DNA from: Lentisphaeria bacterium | GTDB taxonomy: Bacteria > Verrucomicrobiota > Lentisphaeria > Victivallales > Victivallaceae | Direction of reading: 5' to 3' | DNA length: 56,970 nucleotides | NCBI GenBank assembly: GCA_017507125.1 | Contig: JAFWBQ010000122.1 | Location: 1-56,970, forward strand | In this document: in pieces, positions 27,315-36,345 of the stretch | How positions within the stretch are numbered: position 1 is the stretch's first letter | Layout: every line of letters begins with the position of its first letter | Program-made: the position numbers and the translations under genes | Notes under the pieces: generated by a model | What the model was told of the DNA's origin: nothing | Databases searched by the model: none | Seen by the model: the letters and a program-made list of their open reading frames with translations, nothing else

Positions 27315-28028
27315 ATGTACGATGAAGATGGTTCCCTTGAAAACAGAAAAAAATGTTTCCCGCAGAGAAAAGGCGTTTTTACGCTGATTGAACTACTGGT
27401 TGTTATTGCAATCATCGCCATTCTTGCCGCCATGCTGCTGCCCGCCTTGCAGCAGGCACGGGCCAGGGCGCGGGAAACGGCGTGTCTCAACACGCTTTCG
27501 CAGCTTGGAAAATACTGGTCCTTGTATATTGAACAGTATCACAACGTTCCCCCTTACAACCCCACCAGCTACAAACCTGTCGTCATTACCTGGTCCATGG
27601 CATTGGGCGAGTTTATCCGCCCCGGCGGAGACAACAGCGACTTCCGGATCTACCGCTCCGGCCAAAGGGGCAAATTCACCTGCGGTGACTGGGTCACCTG
27701 GCGTCCTCCGTCACAAATGGCTTATTCGCACGAGGTGGGATGGGGCTACAACGTGACCATCAATTCCTCCAGCGTCTCCCGTTATTACAAGAAGTGCACC
27801 TTCCCCACCCGGCTGATGCTGATGAGCGACGGACGCGCCAATCTGAACGGCGTGGATACTGCCACCATGACCAACTTCTTCTATCTCCACAACGGCAAGG
27901 CGAACATGCTTTACTTTGACGGACGCGCCGCCGCGCGCCGTCCCGGAACATTCCGCACCAACGGGGGACTTTCGCCTTTCTGGATCCCCACCACCCCCGG
28001 CAACTATTATCACCCCAGAACTGACTGA
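27315..28028 (+). CDS. Pseudopilin-like protein (prepilin signal, H-X9-DG type)
   Basis: 237 aa. A charged 21-residue leader (ending KGV) precedes [16 protein letters not shown], the type II secretion/type IV pilin signal with the glutamate at position 5; a prepilin peptidase would cut before the Phe. The C-terminal part has [12 protein letters not shown], an exact H-X9-DG motif typical of the large pseudopilin families of Planctomycetota and Lentisphaerota. It sits between two glycosidase-like genes in the same operon, with AAAGGAG before the ATG. A surface or secretion role linked to glycan breakdown is inferred. Confidence 0.9.
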   Translation: MYDEDGSLENRKKCFPQRKGVFTLIELLVVIAIIAILAAMLLPALQQARARARETACLNTLSQLGKYWSLYIEQYHNVPPYNPTSYKPVVITWSMALGEFIRPGGDNSDFRIYRSGQRGKFTCGDWVTWRPPSQMAYSHEVGWGYNVTINSSSVSRYYKKCTFPTRLMLMSDGRANLNGVDTATMTNFFYLHNGKANMLYFDGRAAARRPGTFRTNGGLSPFWIPTTPGNYYHPRTD

Positions 28029-28049
28029 TATTCGTAAAGGATAAAAAAA

Positions 28050-29987
28050 ATGAGATTTTTCCGTTCCGCAAGAGAACCTTTTGCCGCCCGGCGCGAAGGG
28101 GATCTGGTCATCGTTGAAAACCGTTATGTGAAGTGTGTCCATGACCCTGCCGCAGGAGGCGGTATTTCAGAAGCCATTATCAAAAACGGCAGCGGCAAAA
28201 GCCTTTTTGCCGCTCCTCAGAGTTTTATTGTCGGCATTACTGAAAACGGCATCTATCACCTTTACAAGGCGTGTGAAGCTGATTGCCGTGTTTCAGAAAA
28301 CAACGGTAATCCGGTGCTGGATTTTTCCGGTATTTTCAAGGATGCCGCAGGCGTTGTCCTTGAAGGGCTCCGTCTGGAGCTCCATGTGGAGTACACCCCC
28401 TGGGGCGAAGCCATGTTCCACGCCCAATTTGACGCCGCCCGGCGCATCGGCGATCTGGGCATGGTTCAGGTGGGAAGTTTGTACGTTTCTGAAGAGATGA
28501 ACTGTCTCGCCCTTCAGGAGTCTTTGTTTGAATCCATCAGCCCTTACAGCGGCAATGCAGTCAAACACTACATGGATATCGCGCCGTCGCCTCATGCCGC
28601 TTATGAATCCTGCCATCTGCCCCGGACGCTCCTGATGTTCCGGAAAGGCGTTGAGGGCTTCCAGGTGGTGCTGGGGGATGATCTTGCCCAGTGGGACTCC
28701 ATCGGCGGCACGCTCCCCGGATTGCAGATGGGATATGTGGCATGGCGCAACGCAAAGAAATATTACGAAGTCCGCTTTTCCGCCCTGGACTGCCGCCGCG
28801 ACGGTCAGTATCTGGAGGGAAAAACACCCTTTGACTTCAGCATTGCATTCCCCTTTGTCAGAGAGAAAATGGCGCCCCTTGTGCCATGCTCCGGCAACAT
28901 CTTCTACACTGAGCGGGGATTTGAAAACCGTTGGGCGCTCCAATCTGATATCGACGCCTTGAAAGAGGCGGGCGTTACATTGATGCGTCTCCACAACGAC
29001 GGCGACTGTTTTGACAACGGCATCTTCTGGCGGGATGTGGATTATCCCCCTTATCCCCCCGATGAAATGGCGAAAATGGATCAGCTCCTTGAAATGGCAA
29101 ACGCCGCAGGGATCGATGTGGCACCCTATTTTTCGCTCCACGAATATCACCCCGATGCCCCCGGATTCAAAGAAAATGCCGAAGAGTGGGGACGGATCGC
29201 CATTGAAGGCGACAGGATCATCCCCAGTTACAGCAGCCACGGCTACTATGGGTTCCAGATGTGTCTCAAGAGCGGATGGTTCAAAAAACGCATCGACACG
29301 ATTGATGAGGTTTTGCAGAAACATCCTTTCAAAGCCCTCTATTATGACTGGTGCAGCGCCAAAGAGTGCCTTTCGGTCAAACACGGACGCCGCCACTGGG
29401 ACTACCGGGAATTGATAGCACTGCTGGAGTGGAGCTATGACCGGGTGGCGGCGTATGACGGCGCCATCTATCTTCATCTGACAAGAGAACCCAATATCAT
29501 CGCAGGCAACATCGCTTCACTGGTGCTGACCGAAGAAACCGGCGGCTCCATGATCTCCCCTTTCATGTTTTCCCCCCATGCCCACTTTATGAATGTGGCA
29601 TCCCGGCAGGTGTGCTGCATGATCTCAACTTCGGCGCCGGAACCTGAACACCGCCGTTACGCCCTCTGTGCACTGCTCCATCATGCCACTGTCTCCCAGG
29701 GGGCAAAGGCCTACACTGATTTCTATAAACAGTACCGCTGTGAGCTTGAAGAGGTGGTGAAGTACGCCCGCCATACCGCTCCCGGCGAGGGACTTGCGAC
29801 TGTGGGGAATGATAAGTGCGGCATCGCCGCCTACTGGAACGATAACGGCGAAGTTATGCTCTTTCTTGTCAATCTCTCTGAAGAAGAAGAGACAACTTCA
29901 TGGCAGATCGGTCTGCCTGTGGGCAAAAAGTGCGGCGGGGAAAAGATTCCCCCCCTCTCTTTGAAAGTGATAAAGTTTACACTCTGA
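28050..29987 (+). CDS. Glycosidase-like protein of unknown family
   Basis: 645 aa, no signal peptide. The N-terminal 250 residues are beta-rich (ENRYVKCVHDPAAGGGISEAIIKNG), like the sandwich in front of GH31/36-type barrels. A barrel-like part follows with DIDALKEAGVTLMRLHNDGDCF, YFSLHEYHPDAPGF and FKALYYDWCSAKECL, where the Asp of YYDWC sits where retaining alpha-glycosidases have a catalytic carboxylate. The end is a small beta domain (AYWNDNGEVMLFLVNLSEE). I cannot assign a GH family. It starts 22 nt after the pseudopilin gene. Confidence 0.6.
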   Translation: MRFFRSAREPFAARREGDLVIVENRYVKCVHDPAAGGGISEAIIKNGSGKSLFAAPQSFIVGITENGIYHLYKACEADCRVSENNGNPVLDFSGIFKDAAGVVLEGLRLELHVEYTPWGEAMFHAQFDAARRIGDLGMVQVGSLYVSEEMNCLALQESLFESISPYSGNAVKHYMDIAPSPHAAYESCHLPRTLLMFRKGVEGFQVVLGDDLAQWDSIGGTLPGLQMGYVAWRNAKKYYEVRFSALDCRRDGQYLEGKTPFDFSIAFPFVREKMAPLVPCSGNIFYTERGFENRWALQSDIDALKEAGVTLMRLHNDGDCFDNGIFWRDVDYPPYPPDEMAKMDQLLEMANAAGIDVAPYFSLHEYHPDAPGFKENAEEWGRIAIEGDRIIPSYSSHGYYGFQMCLKSGWFKKRIDTIDEVLQKHPFKALYYDWCSAKECLSVKHGRRHWDYRELIALLEWSYDRVAAYDGAIYLHLTREPNIIAGNIASLVLTEETGGSMISPFMFSPHAHFMNVASRQVCCMISTSAPEPEHRRYALCALLHHATVSQGAKAYTDFYKQYRCELEEVVKYARHTAPGEGLATVGNDKCGIAAYWNDNGEVMLFLVNLSEEEETTSWQIGLPVGKKCGGEKIPPLSLKVIKFTL

Positions 29988-30012
29988 ACAGGTTTAAAAA
30001 AGGAAAAAAAGT

Positions 30013-32928
30013 ATGAAAAAACTCTTCTTATCGGCTCTTCTTGCCCTGGGCGCTCTGCTTCAGGCAGCAGAGATCCCGGACTCTCAGGTCCGTCCCGGCC
30101 GTTTTGCCCGTATCGGGAACAAAACGGTCATTTCCGCCACGGCTGAAAATACTCAGATCGTCATTGCCCCCAAGGCGCCTTCAACAGTGCGTTTTGCGGC
30201 TCAGGAGCTGCAATTTTTCCTCTCCCGCATTCTGGGAAAAGATATTCCGGTGGTGAGAAATGTCACTCCCGGCAAAGTCTCATTCATTCTGGGGGACAAT
30301 GTCTGGAGCCGCAAAGCCGGGATCGATTTTTCCAAACTCTGCTCTGAAGGATTTTTTATCAAAAGCTCCGGCTCCAACATCTTCATCGCCGGAATAGATG
30401 ACAAAAAAGCCAACGCCTTTTATGCCGTTGAAAAAGGGGGCGCCGCCACCCAGCGCTACGACCGGGGAACGGAACTGGGCGTCTACACCTTTCTTGAGCG
30501 TTTTGCCGGAGTCAGAATGTATTTCCCCGGAGAAATGGGAACCATCATCCCTGCTAAAAAGAGTCTTGATCTTCCCTCCATCGACCTTTTTGACCGTCCG
30601 GACTACACGATCCGCCGGACCTATACCTGGCATGACGGCGAATGGTTTGAAAAGGTGACTCCTGCTCAGCGTCTGGCGCTCAAAAATCTGAATCTTCACC
30701 GTCTCCGCATGGGCAGCAATAACTACATCATCTGCCACGGACTCAACCATTTCAAATACATTCAGCGTTTCGGCAAAACCAATCCCGAATACTTTGCCGT
30801 CAGCAGCAACGGCAGCCGCAGCAATGTGGCAGGCTCCCACTTTGCCGGACAGCTCTGTTTCAACAGTCCTGTGACCGAAGAGATCTATCAGGACTTGCGC
30901 TCCTATTTCAAGGGCGAACCCGCCTCCGTCCGCAAGGTTCTCAACTACAGGGGCACTGCCTACGGATGGGGACCCAATGTGAATCCGGGAAGAAATATCA
31001 TCGACGTCATGCCCCAGGACTCCATGGAGGGATGCTGCTGCCCCAAATGTCTGCCTCTTGTTTCCACCAAAAAGCAGAATCCCCAGTACGCCACCGATTT
31101 CATCTGGAACCATGTGATCTCATGGGCGAACCGTCTGAAAAAAGAGGGACTCAAAGGCAATCTGGGAATGATGTCCTACTCCCCCTACGGCGGCATCCCC
31201 AAGGCGGATATCCCTGACAACATCATGGTTCAGGTCGCCACCGGCGGCCCCTGGTACATGAGCCATCTGGCTGAAGATAAAGTCCGGCTCAAGGCATGGG
31301 CTGAAAAACTCAACCACAAGGTCTTTCTGTGGAACTATATCAACGTGGGTTTCAGTATCCGGATCTATGCCATCCCCTACATGACTCCCAATGCTGTTGC
31401 TGAGTACTACAAGGCCGTCTCCCCCTGGGTGGACGGCGCTTTCGGCGAGTCTGAGGGAAAAAGATTCCTCTACCACTATCTGAACTACTACATTATGGGC
31501 CGCGTCACCTGGGATACCAAGGCCGACCACCGCGCCATATTGAAAGAGCACCACCGGCTTATGTTCGGCAAGGGGGCGCCCCAGATGGAAGAGTTCTACA
31601 ATACGCTTGAGCGCAAGTGGCTCAATGAGATCGCCGGACGCACAGTCGATACGGAACTGGGCCCTGTGACCTCAGTCCCCTCTGACTACGATCTGTGGAA
31701 CAAAGTCTATTCCCCCGCCGAACTCAAACGTCTGGAAGCTCTCTTTGACAAGGCTCTGAAGAGCGTTCCTGCCAAAAGCATGGAGTCCCGGCGTATCGCT
31801 TTCATGAAGAAGCACCTCTTTGACCCCATGGTTGAGGCGGCTTCTGCATACCGCAACTACTCCAACGCAGTCCGGGGATTCAAGTTCTATGCCGCAGAAG
31901 GCAGAGAGCTTTACTTGCGCCCTCTGCTTCTCAACGGCAGGACCAAAAAGAAAAGCACTGTTGCCACCGGCGTGAAGTTCGCTGTTGACAAAGAAAACCT
32001 TGTTGTCACATTCCGCTGCGAAGAGCCCCGGATGGCGGATCTTCTCACCGTCAAACGCAAACACGATGACATCGAAGTCTGGAAAGACAACGGCATTGAA
32101 CTTTTCCTCAATCCCTCCTGCGACCGCAAGACCTTCTACCAGATCATCATCAACTCAGAAGGGGATTATTTCGACCAGAGAGAGATCTCCTGGGGCGGTA
32201 AAAAGGTGGGAACTCCCTCATGGGAATCCGGCGCCAAAGTCAAGATCACCAAAGGGGCGAAAGAGTGGACCGCCGCAGTGACGCTCCCCCTCAGGAATCT
32301 TCCCGGATTCAAGGGACAGCTTGTGGCTAACTTCTGCCGCAACCGCACCCTCAAATCAGGGAACGACTACGAACAGTACTACTGCTGGGGCCCCTTTGTC
32401 AGAGGGTTCCACGATGTGGAAAACTTCGGCACCATCACCTTTGAAAAAGACCGGAACATTCTTATCAACAGTGATTTTTCGCTTCCCAAGACCCGCCACG
32501 GCAACTACGGGATCTACAAGAACAACAAGTGGGCAGGCGGCTGGCACGGCAGCAAGCAGATGAAACTTGACTTTGACAACTTCGTTTCCGCCCCCTGCAG
32601 TATGCTTGTTTCAGGGAAGAATCCCAATGCGGCGCAGACCATCTACCACAAGATCATTCCCGGAAGAAAGTACCGTCTTTCCTTCTTCATGAAGTGTGAA
32701 AATGTGGTTCCCTCCTCCCGCAACGGCGGCCCCTGTGCCAACTTCGCCAACAACGGCAACAACTGGTTCCCCCAGCGCAAACCCACCGGAACCACCCCCT
32801 GGGTCTTCTATGAAACCGTCTACACCGGCAAGGAGCAGAAAAAAGGCAATCCCTATTTGTGGATGCGTATTCTCAACGGCACCGGGAAGGTCTGGTTCGA
32901 TGATGTCAGACTGGAAGAACTTCCCTGA
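30013..32928 (+). CDS. Secreted DUF4838/GH20-like protein with CBM9- and CBM4-like domains
   Basis: 971 aa with a signal peptide (about 1-20, ending LQAAE). The N-terminal alpha/beta domain (IVIAPKAPSTVRFAAQELQFFLSRILGKDIP) and YTFLERFAGVRMYFPGE are typical of DUF4838, which has a GH20-like hexosaminidase fold. DSMEGCCCPKC adds a cysteine cluster. Residues about 640-800 look like a CBM9 domain (WKDNGIELFLNPS), and the C-terminal 150 residues like a CBM4/9 jelly roll (NILINSDFSLP, IIPGRKYRLSFFMKCENV). Export and two binding modules suggest action on an external polysaccharide. Substrate unknown. Confidence 0.72.
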   Translation: MKKLFLSALLALGALLQAAEIPDSQVRPGRFARIGNKTVISATAENTQIVIAPKAPSTVRFAAQELQFFLSRILGKDIPVVRNVTPGKVSFILGDNVWSRKAGIDFSKLCSEGFFIKSSGSNIFIAGIDDKKANAFYAVEKGGAATQRYDRGTELGVYTFLERFAGVRMYFPGEMGTIIPAKKSLDLPSIDLFDRPDYTIRRTYTWHDGEWFEKVTPAQRLALKNLNLHRLRMGSNNYIICHGLNHFKYIQRFGKTNPEYFAVSSNGSRSNVAGSHFAGQLCFNSPVTEEIYQDLRSYFKGEPASVRKVLNYRGTAYGWGPNVNPGRNIIDVMPQDSMEGCCCPKCLPLVSTKKQNPQYATDFIWNHVISWANRLKKEGLKGNLGMMSYSPYGGIPKADIPDNIMVQVATGGPWYMSHLAEDKVRLKAWAEKLNHKVFLWNYINVGFSIRIYAIPYMTPNAVAEYYKAVSPWVDGAFGESEGKRFLYHYLNYYIMGRVTWDTKADHRAILKEHHRLMFGKGAPQMEEFYNTLERKWLNEIAGRTVDTELGPVTSVPSDYDLWNKVYSPAELKRLEALFDKALKSVPAKSMESRRIAFMKKHLFDPMVEAASAYRNYSNAVRGFKFYAAEGRELYLRPLLLNGRTKKKSTVATGVKFAVDKENLVVTFRCEEPRMADLLTVKRKHDDIEVWKDNGIELFLNPSCDRKTFYQIIINSEGDYFDQREISWGGKKVGTPSWESGAKVKITKGAKEWTAAVTLPLRNLPGFKGQLVANFCRNRTLKSGNDYEQYYCWGPFVRGFHDVENFGTITFEKDRNILINSDFSLPKTRHGNYGIYKNNKWAGGWHGSKQMKLDFDNFVSAPCSMLVSGKNPNAAQTIYHKIIPGRKYRLSFFMKCENVVPSSRNGGPCANFANNGNNWFPQRKPTGTTPWVFYETVYTGKEQKKGNPYLWMRILNGTGKVWFDDVRLEELP

Positions 32929-32963
32929 AAAAAAAGAAAAAGGATTTTTTGCTGAAAAATGTA

Positions 32964-32992
32964 TTGACTTTTTCTCATTTTGAGATTACTGT
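32964..32992 (+). promoter_or_regulatory. Candidate internal promoter before the second pseudopilin gene
   Basis: TTGACT (32964-32969), 17-nt spacer, TACTGT (32987-32992) in the 128-bp gap after the DUF4838 gene. It would let the pseudopilin and isomerase genes be expressed apart from the rest. Confidence 0.5.
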
Positions 32993-33056
32993 ATGTAAGA
33001 TGTTGTGAAAAAGTCCGTTTGTAAACAAGCGTAATGTCTTATAAAAGGAGTTGAAA

Positions 33057-33962
33057 ATGAGAAGAAGTCACGTTTTTACCTTGATTGAACTTCTGGTTAC
33101 TACTGCACAACAGAACTGTCTTTCTAAAACAAAAACAACACATCCTTACGCCCGTCAGGGCGCCCTTCACGTTTGCCGGAAGGCAAACTCTTCACACCTT
33201 CACATCTTCACTCAATCAGCGTTCACGCTGATTGAACTACTGGTCGTGATCGCCATTATTGCTATTCTTGCCGCCATGCTCCTGCCTGCCTTGCAGCAGG
33301 CCCGGGAGCGGGGCAGGAGCAGTTCCTGCCTCAGCAATCTCAAGCAGTTCGGCTATGGCATCAACGCCTACTGCGACCAGAATAATGAAAAACTTGTCAC
33401 CTACAACTTGAACTTCCCCGGCGCAAACACAGATTTCAACAAGAATTTCTGGAGCGGTCTTGAGGGCGGTCCACTGACCTTTGCCCTGGGAACCGGGAGC
33501 AAGTGTGTGGGCGGCGTGACCAATGCGGGGCTCAGGATCACAGCAAAGCACAAGTTGACCTGTCCCGGTCTGGTGCTGGATTCCTCTATCTATCTCAGCA
33601 ACGGATTCGTGCCCTCTTACGGACTCAACGGCAACATCATTGATGCTCAGGTACACAAGCCCGCCATGCAGGGACATGTGTCAAGAGCCCGTTTTGTTGC
33701 TCCCGGGAAAACATGTATATTCGGTGATACCACCGGCCTTTCGTTCCAGCATACTTTTGCGCCCACGGGAACGGGTAAAGCCGGAGTCAAACTGACTGCG
33801 GTTTTCCGCCACAACGGTAATGCCAATGTGGTCTTTATGGACGGTCATACAGGGCAGTACAGAGGGAACGATCTTCCCACCAACCGGAACAATATTTTCT
33901 GGTATCCCTACCGGGGCATGAACCAGAACTGCGGGGCGATGCAGGATAATCCATTTTTGTAA
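33057..33962 (+). CDS. Pseudopilin-like protein with a 49-codon hairpin module inside its prepilin signal
   Basis: 301 aa from ATG 33057 (AGGAG upstream; TTG 33051 is a weaker choice). The leader MRRSHV is followed by FTLIELLV, but instead of the usual VIAIIAIL helix comes a polar 41-residue stretch and then a second, complete [16 protein letters not shown] at residue 56. The two FTLIELLV copies are exactly 147 nt apart. The inserted DNA is built of hairpins (see the separate entry). Only the second signal has a hydrophobic helix behind it, so processing would remove 55 residues rather than 6; the residue before the second Phe is Ala. The C-terminus has [12 protein letters not shown], an exact H-X9-DG motif. 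Function is otherwise as for the pseudopilin at 27315. Confidence 0.85.
   Translation: MRRSHVFTLIELLVTTAQQNCLSKTKTTHPYARQGALHVCRKANSSHLHIFTQSAFTLIELLVVIAIIAILAAMLLPALQQARERGRSSSCLSNLKQFGYGINAYCDQNNEKLVTYNLNFPGANTDFNKNFWSGLEGGPLTFALGTGSKCVGGVTNAGLRITAKHKLTCPGLVLDSSIYLSNGFVPSYGLNGNIIDAQVHKPAMQGHVSRARFVAPGKTCIFGDTTGLSFQHTFAPTGTGKAGVKLTAVFRHNGNANVVFMDGHTGQYRGNDLPTNRNNIFWYPYRGMNQNCGAMQDNPFL
33098..33244 (+). repeat. 147-bp in-frame hairpin module with duplicated FTLIELLV code
   Basis: The word at 33078-33097 (accttgattgaacttctggt) recurs at 33225-33244 as acgctgattgaactactggt (17/20). Between them are three hairpins with 4-nt loops: CGCCC/GGGCG around GTCA (33149-33162), GTTTGCC/GGCAAAC around GGAA (33171-33188), and TCAATCAGCG/CGCTGATTGA around TTCA (33212-33235), joined by CTTCAC-containing linkers. 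The right arm of the last hairpin encodes part of the restored TLIE. The second copy is identical over 20 nt to the pseudopilin at 27381-27400, whereas the interrupted first copy is not. Confidence 0.85.
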
Positions 33963-33991
33963 GTGACTCAATTTAAGGAGTTTTTGAAACA

Positions 33992-34759
33992 ATGAATAAA
34001 ATCGGTGTTGCCGATTACGGCATGGGTGTGTGGGAAGGCGGCGCCTTTTCCACGGAGCGCCGTCTGGCAGTCGTGAAAGAGTGCGGCTATGACGGAATTG
34101 AAGTCCTGCGGGGCAGAAGTGTGGAAGAGATGGTGAACAAGGCCGCCGTCTACCGTAAACTTGGAATGGAGTTCATCAGCTGCAATGTGGCGGATGACCA
34201 TGAAAATACATTCCGCTGCGCCGCTGCGCTGGGGTGCGAATATGTGTGGCTCAACTGCGGCAAATCCACCCGCGACGTGCCTTATGATGTTTATATCCGC
34301 CGGGCGAAAGAGTATGTGAAAGCCGCCGCCGACTGGGGCATGAAGTGCGCTCTGCACAACCATCTGGGAACAGTCATTGAATCTGAAGCGGAACTGCACA
34401 ACTTTATGAACGATGTCCCCGAAGCTCTGCTTCTCTTTGATGTGGGCCATCTCGCCGCCATGGAGGGCGATGTCAAGGGTGTCATCACCCGTTATCTTGA
34501 CCGTATTGCCGCAGTCCATATCAAGGATGTGCTTATTAAAGATCCCGCCATCCCCATGGGCGCCGACAACTGGTGGGATCGCCTTGAGTTCCGTGAATTC
34601 GGCGCGGGCAACATCGGTCTGGATATCCCCGGCGTGGTGAAGCACCTGAAAGAGTCCGGCTTTGACAAGTGGCTGCTGGTGGAGCAGGATACCCACAAGC
34701 GTGAACCTGCCATTGATCTGAAACACAATCTTGAGATCATGCAGGAGGCACTGCGCTGA
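33992..34759 (+). CDS. Sugar phosphate isomerase/epimerase (xylose isomerase-like TIM barrel)
   Basis: 255 aa. A TIM barrel of the IolE/hydroxypyruvate-isomerase/tagatose-epimerase type: CGYDGIEVLRGRS, ALHNHLGTVIES with a metal-binding HNH, LLFDVGHLAAMEG with Asp-His ligands, AAVHIKDVL, and WLLVEQDT with the final glutamate. These enzymes isomerise or dehydrate sugars and inositols with a divalent metal. Last gene of the plus-strand locus, 29 nt after the pseudopilin gene and followed by a strong terminator. AAGGAG precedes the ATG. Confidence 0.85.
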   Translation: MNKIGVADYGMGVWEGGAFSTERRLAVVKECGYDGIEVLRGRSVEEMVNKAAVYRKLGMEFISCNVADDHENTFRCAAALGCEYVWLNCGKSTRDVPYDVYIRRAKEYVKAAADWGMKCALHNHLGTVIESEAELHNFMNDVPEALLLFDVGHLAAMEGDVKGVITRYLDRIAAVHIKDVLIKDPAIPMGADNWWDRLEFREFGAGNIGLDIPGVVKHLKESGFDKWLLVEQDTHKREPAIDLKHNLEIMQEALR

Positions 34760-34781
34760 AAACTCCAGCCGGCTGCAAATG

Positions 34782-34818
34782 ATGACGGAGCAGAAAAAAC
34801 TGTTCCGTCATTTTTTTT
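34782..34818 (+). terminator. Rho-independent terminator of the sugar locus
   Basis: ATGACGGAGCAG (34782-34793) pairs with CTGTTCCGTCAT (34800-34811) with one G-T pair around an A6 loop, followed by a run of eight T. Confidence 0.9.
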
Positions 34819-34844
34819 GAAAGTATGTGCTTGAAAAAGGTGTT

Positions 34845-36218
34845 TCAGAAGTTGGCTCCCGAAGCATTTTTTCTGTTTTTCCGGCAGATGATCACGGCAA
34901 AGGTGACCCAGATGAAAAGGGCGCCAAGAGAGATGCCCAGCATGATCTTCCATCCCAGCTGGAAAAGAAGTGTGAACGCCATTGCCGTCCAGAGTCCTCC
35001 GCCCATGAACGGCTCATGGAGCAGCTGTTTGTAGCCGAAAGCCTGCGTCGCGCAGGTTTTTGATTCGGGGTCAACTGCCCGCAGCAGCAGCAGTCCGGTC
35101 GCCGTAACGCCCAGAGCCTGACCGAAATCCGCAATAGCACATTCAAACCATGACTCTTTGAAAAGACGCGGCGCCACATAGATGACCATGAAAAGGGAAA
35201 AGATCAGTCCCAGAACGATGATGACAAGCAGCGATTGCCAGTTGGCGGCGACCACGGAGATCTTGATGGTCGCCATTGCAGAAAGAACCAGAAAGTCAAG
35301 TGCGGCGCCTGCCAGACGCTGCATCTGACCGCGATCCACAAGGGAGTCCACCTTGACCATACCTGCGAACTTCTGGATCAGCAATCCCCCGATCATACAG
35401 AGGGGGAAGAGGGGAAAGCCTTTGAATATCCGCATGGAACTTTCAGGAAAACAGTGTATTTCCAACCCCCTCAGTCCCTCAAGAATGCTGTATCCGCAGA
35501 GTACAGCCAGTCCCACCAGCGAAATGTGCCACGCAAGGGAGTCGATGGAGTCGCAATAAACCGTCTGCCATCCCGCAGAGGGACGTTCCGCAGAGTGGTA
35601 GATCCCGAGTTGCTGAAGTTTATTCTGGGAGTCAAAGGTGCGGATATTCTTTACATATCCCTTTCTTCCCGCCCAGTTGACAAGCATCATTCCCACCACC
35701 ACGCCCAGGATCATACCCACTGTGGCAACGGTGTACCCCAGAGCGATACCATCCTCCCATCCGAGAGCGCGGAAACTTTCACTCATGCCCCCCACAGTGC
35801 CGTGTCCGCCCTGAAAACCGATCTCAAGCAGGTTGCCGAATGCTTCATGGGCACCGAAAAAAGGGATGAGCACAAATCCTGCGGCGGCAAAGCCTATTAC
35901 ATATTGTCCCCACGCCATGATCTGACCGAAACAGAGCTGGGGAAAGGCGGTCTGAAAGACTTTTTTCAGCGGGGGTGTTGCGACTCCGAGAAAAAGTGTG
36001 GCAAAGACGATGTTGATCATGAATCCCGGGATCTTGCTGACGGTCTGGATCATTTCAGGCTTGAAGAACTGGGGAAAGCACTGGAAAAGCCCCAGTCCGA
36101 TAACGCCGCCTATGACAGAACTGGGCAGGTAACATCTTTGCAGCACAGGCAGGGCGACCCGGATGATTTTTCCGGCAAAAAGCAGCAGCGAAAGAAGGCA
36201 GAAAACAGTGATTGCCAT
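34845..36218 (-). CDS. Sodium:glutamate symporter-like (GltS) transporter
   Basis: 457 aa from ATG 36218, which has AAGAGGT before it; the frame continues to a TTG at 36260 but without a good site. About ten to twelve membrane segments. LPSSVIGGVIGLGLFQ and GFQGGHGTVGGMSESFRALGW match the glycine-rich signature regions of the ESS/GltS family. GltS proteins take up glutamate with Na+. It stands alone between convergent and same-strand neighbours. The C-terminus ends with a short basic tail. Substrate in this organism may differ. Confidence 0.82.
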   Translation of the reverse strand: MAITVFCLLSLLLFAGKIIRVALPVLQRCYLPSSVIGGVIGLGLFQCFPQFFKPEMIQTVSKIPGFMINIVFATLFLGVATPPLKKVFQTAFPQLCFGQIMAWGQYVIGFAAAGFVLIPFFGAHEAFGNLLEIGFQGGHGTVGGMSESFRALGWEDGIALGYTVATVGMILGVVVGMMLVNWAGRKGYVKNIRTFDSQNKLQQLGIYHSAERPSAGWQTVYCDSIDSLAWHISLVGLAVLCGYSILEGLRGLEIHCFPESSMRIFKGFPLFPLCMIGGLLIQKFAGMVKVDSLVDRGQMQRLAGAALDFLVLSAMATIKISVVAANWQSLLVIIVLGLIFSLFMVIYVAPRLFKESWFECAIADFGQALGVTATGLLLLRAVDPESKTCATQAFGYKQLLHEPFMGGGLWTAMAFTLLFQLGWKIMLGISLGALFIWVTFAVIICRKNRKNASGANF

Positions 36219-36296
36219 AACGGACCTCTTGAAAGTTATATGGTTTAAGAATATTGTCAAGCCGATAATATAGCATCAAAACCCTATTTTGCAAAT

Positions 36297-36326
36297 AAAA
36301 AAAACTCCGGAAAAATCCCGGAGTTT
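36297..36326 (-). terminator. Rho-independent terminator of the 1068-aa protein gene
   Basis: On the minus strand AAACTCCGG, a 7-nt loop and CCGGAGTTT, running straight into a T-rich tail (36297-36304), 20 nt beyond the stop codon. Confidence 0.85.
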
Positions 36327-36345
36327 GCTTCTGTCCCTTTTCAAA

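Noticed and set aside
28293..29477. 394-aa minus-strand open frame
   Set aside because: Complete antisense shadow of the 645-aa glycosidase-like gene; no motifs.
33057..33962. Two frameshifted or fused genes at the doubled pilin signal
   Set aside because: The frame is open throughout and the insert is exactly 49 codons, so it is one gene with an in-frame module, not a broken pair.
35235..36248. 337-aa plus-strand open frame
   Set aside because: Antisense to the GltS-type transporter; composition rich in His/Gln, no fold recognisable.
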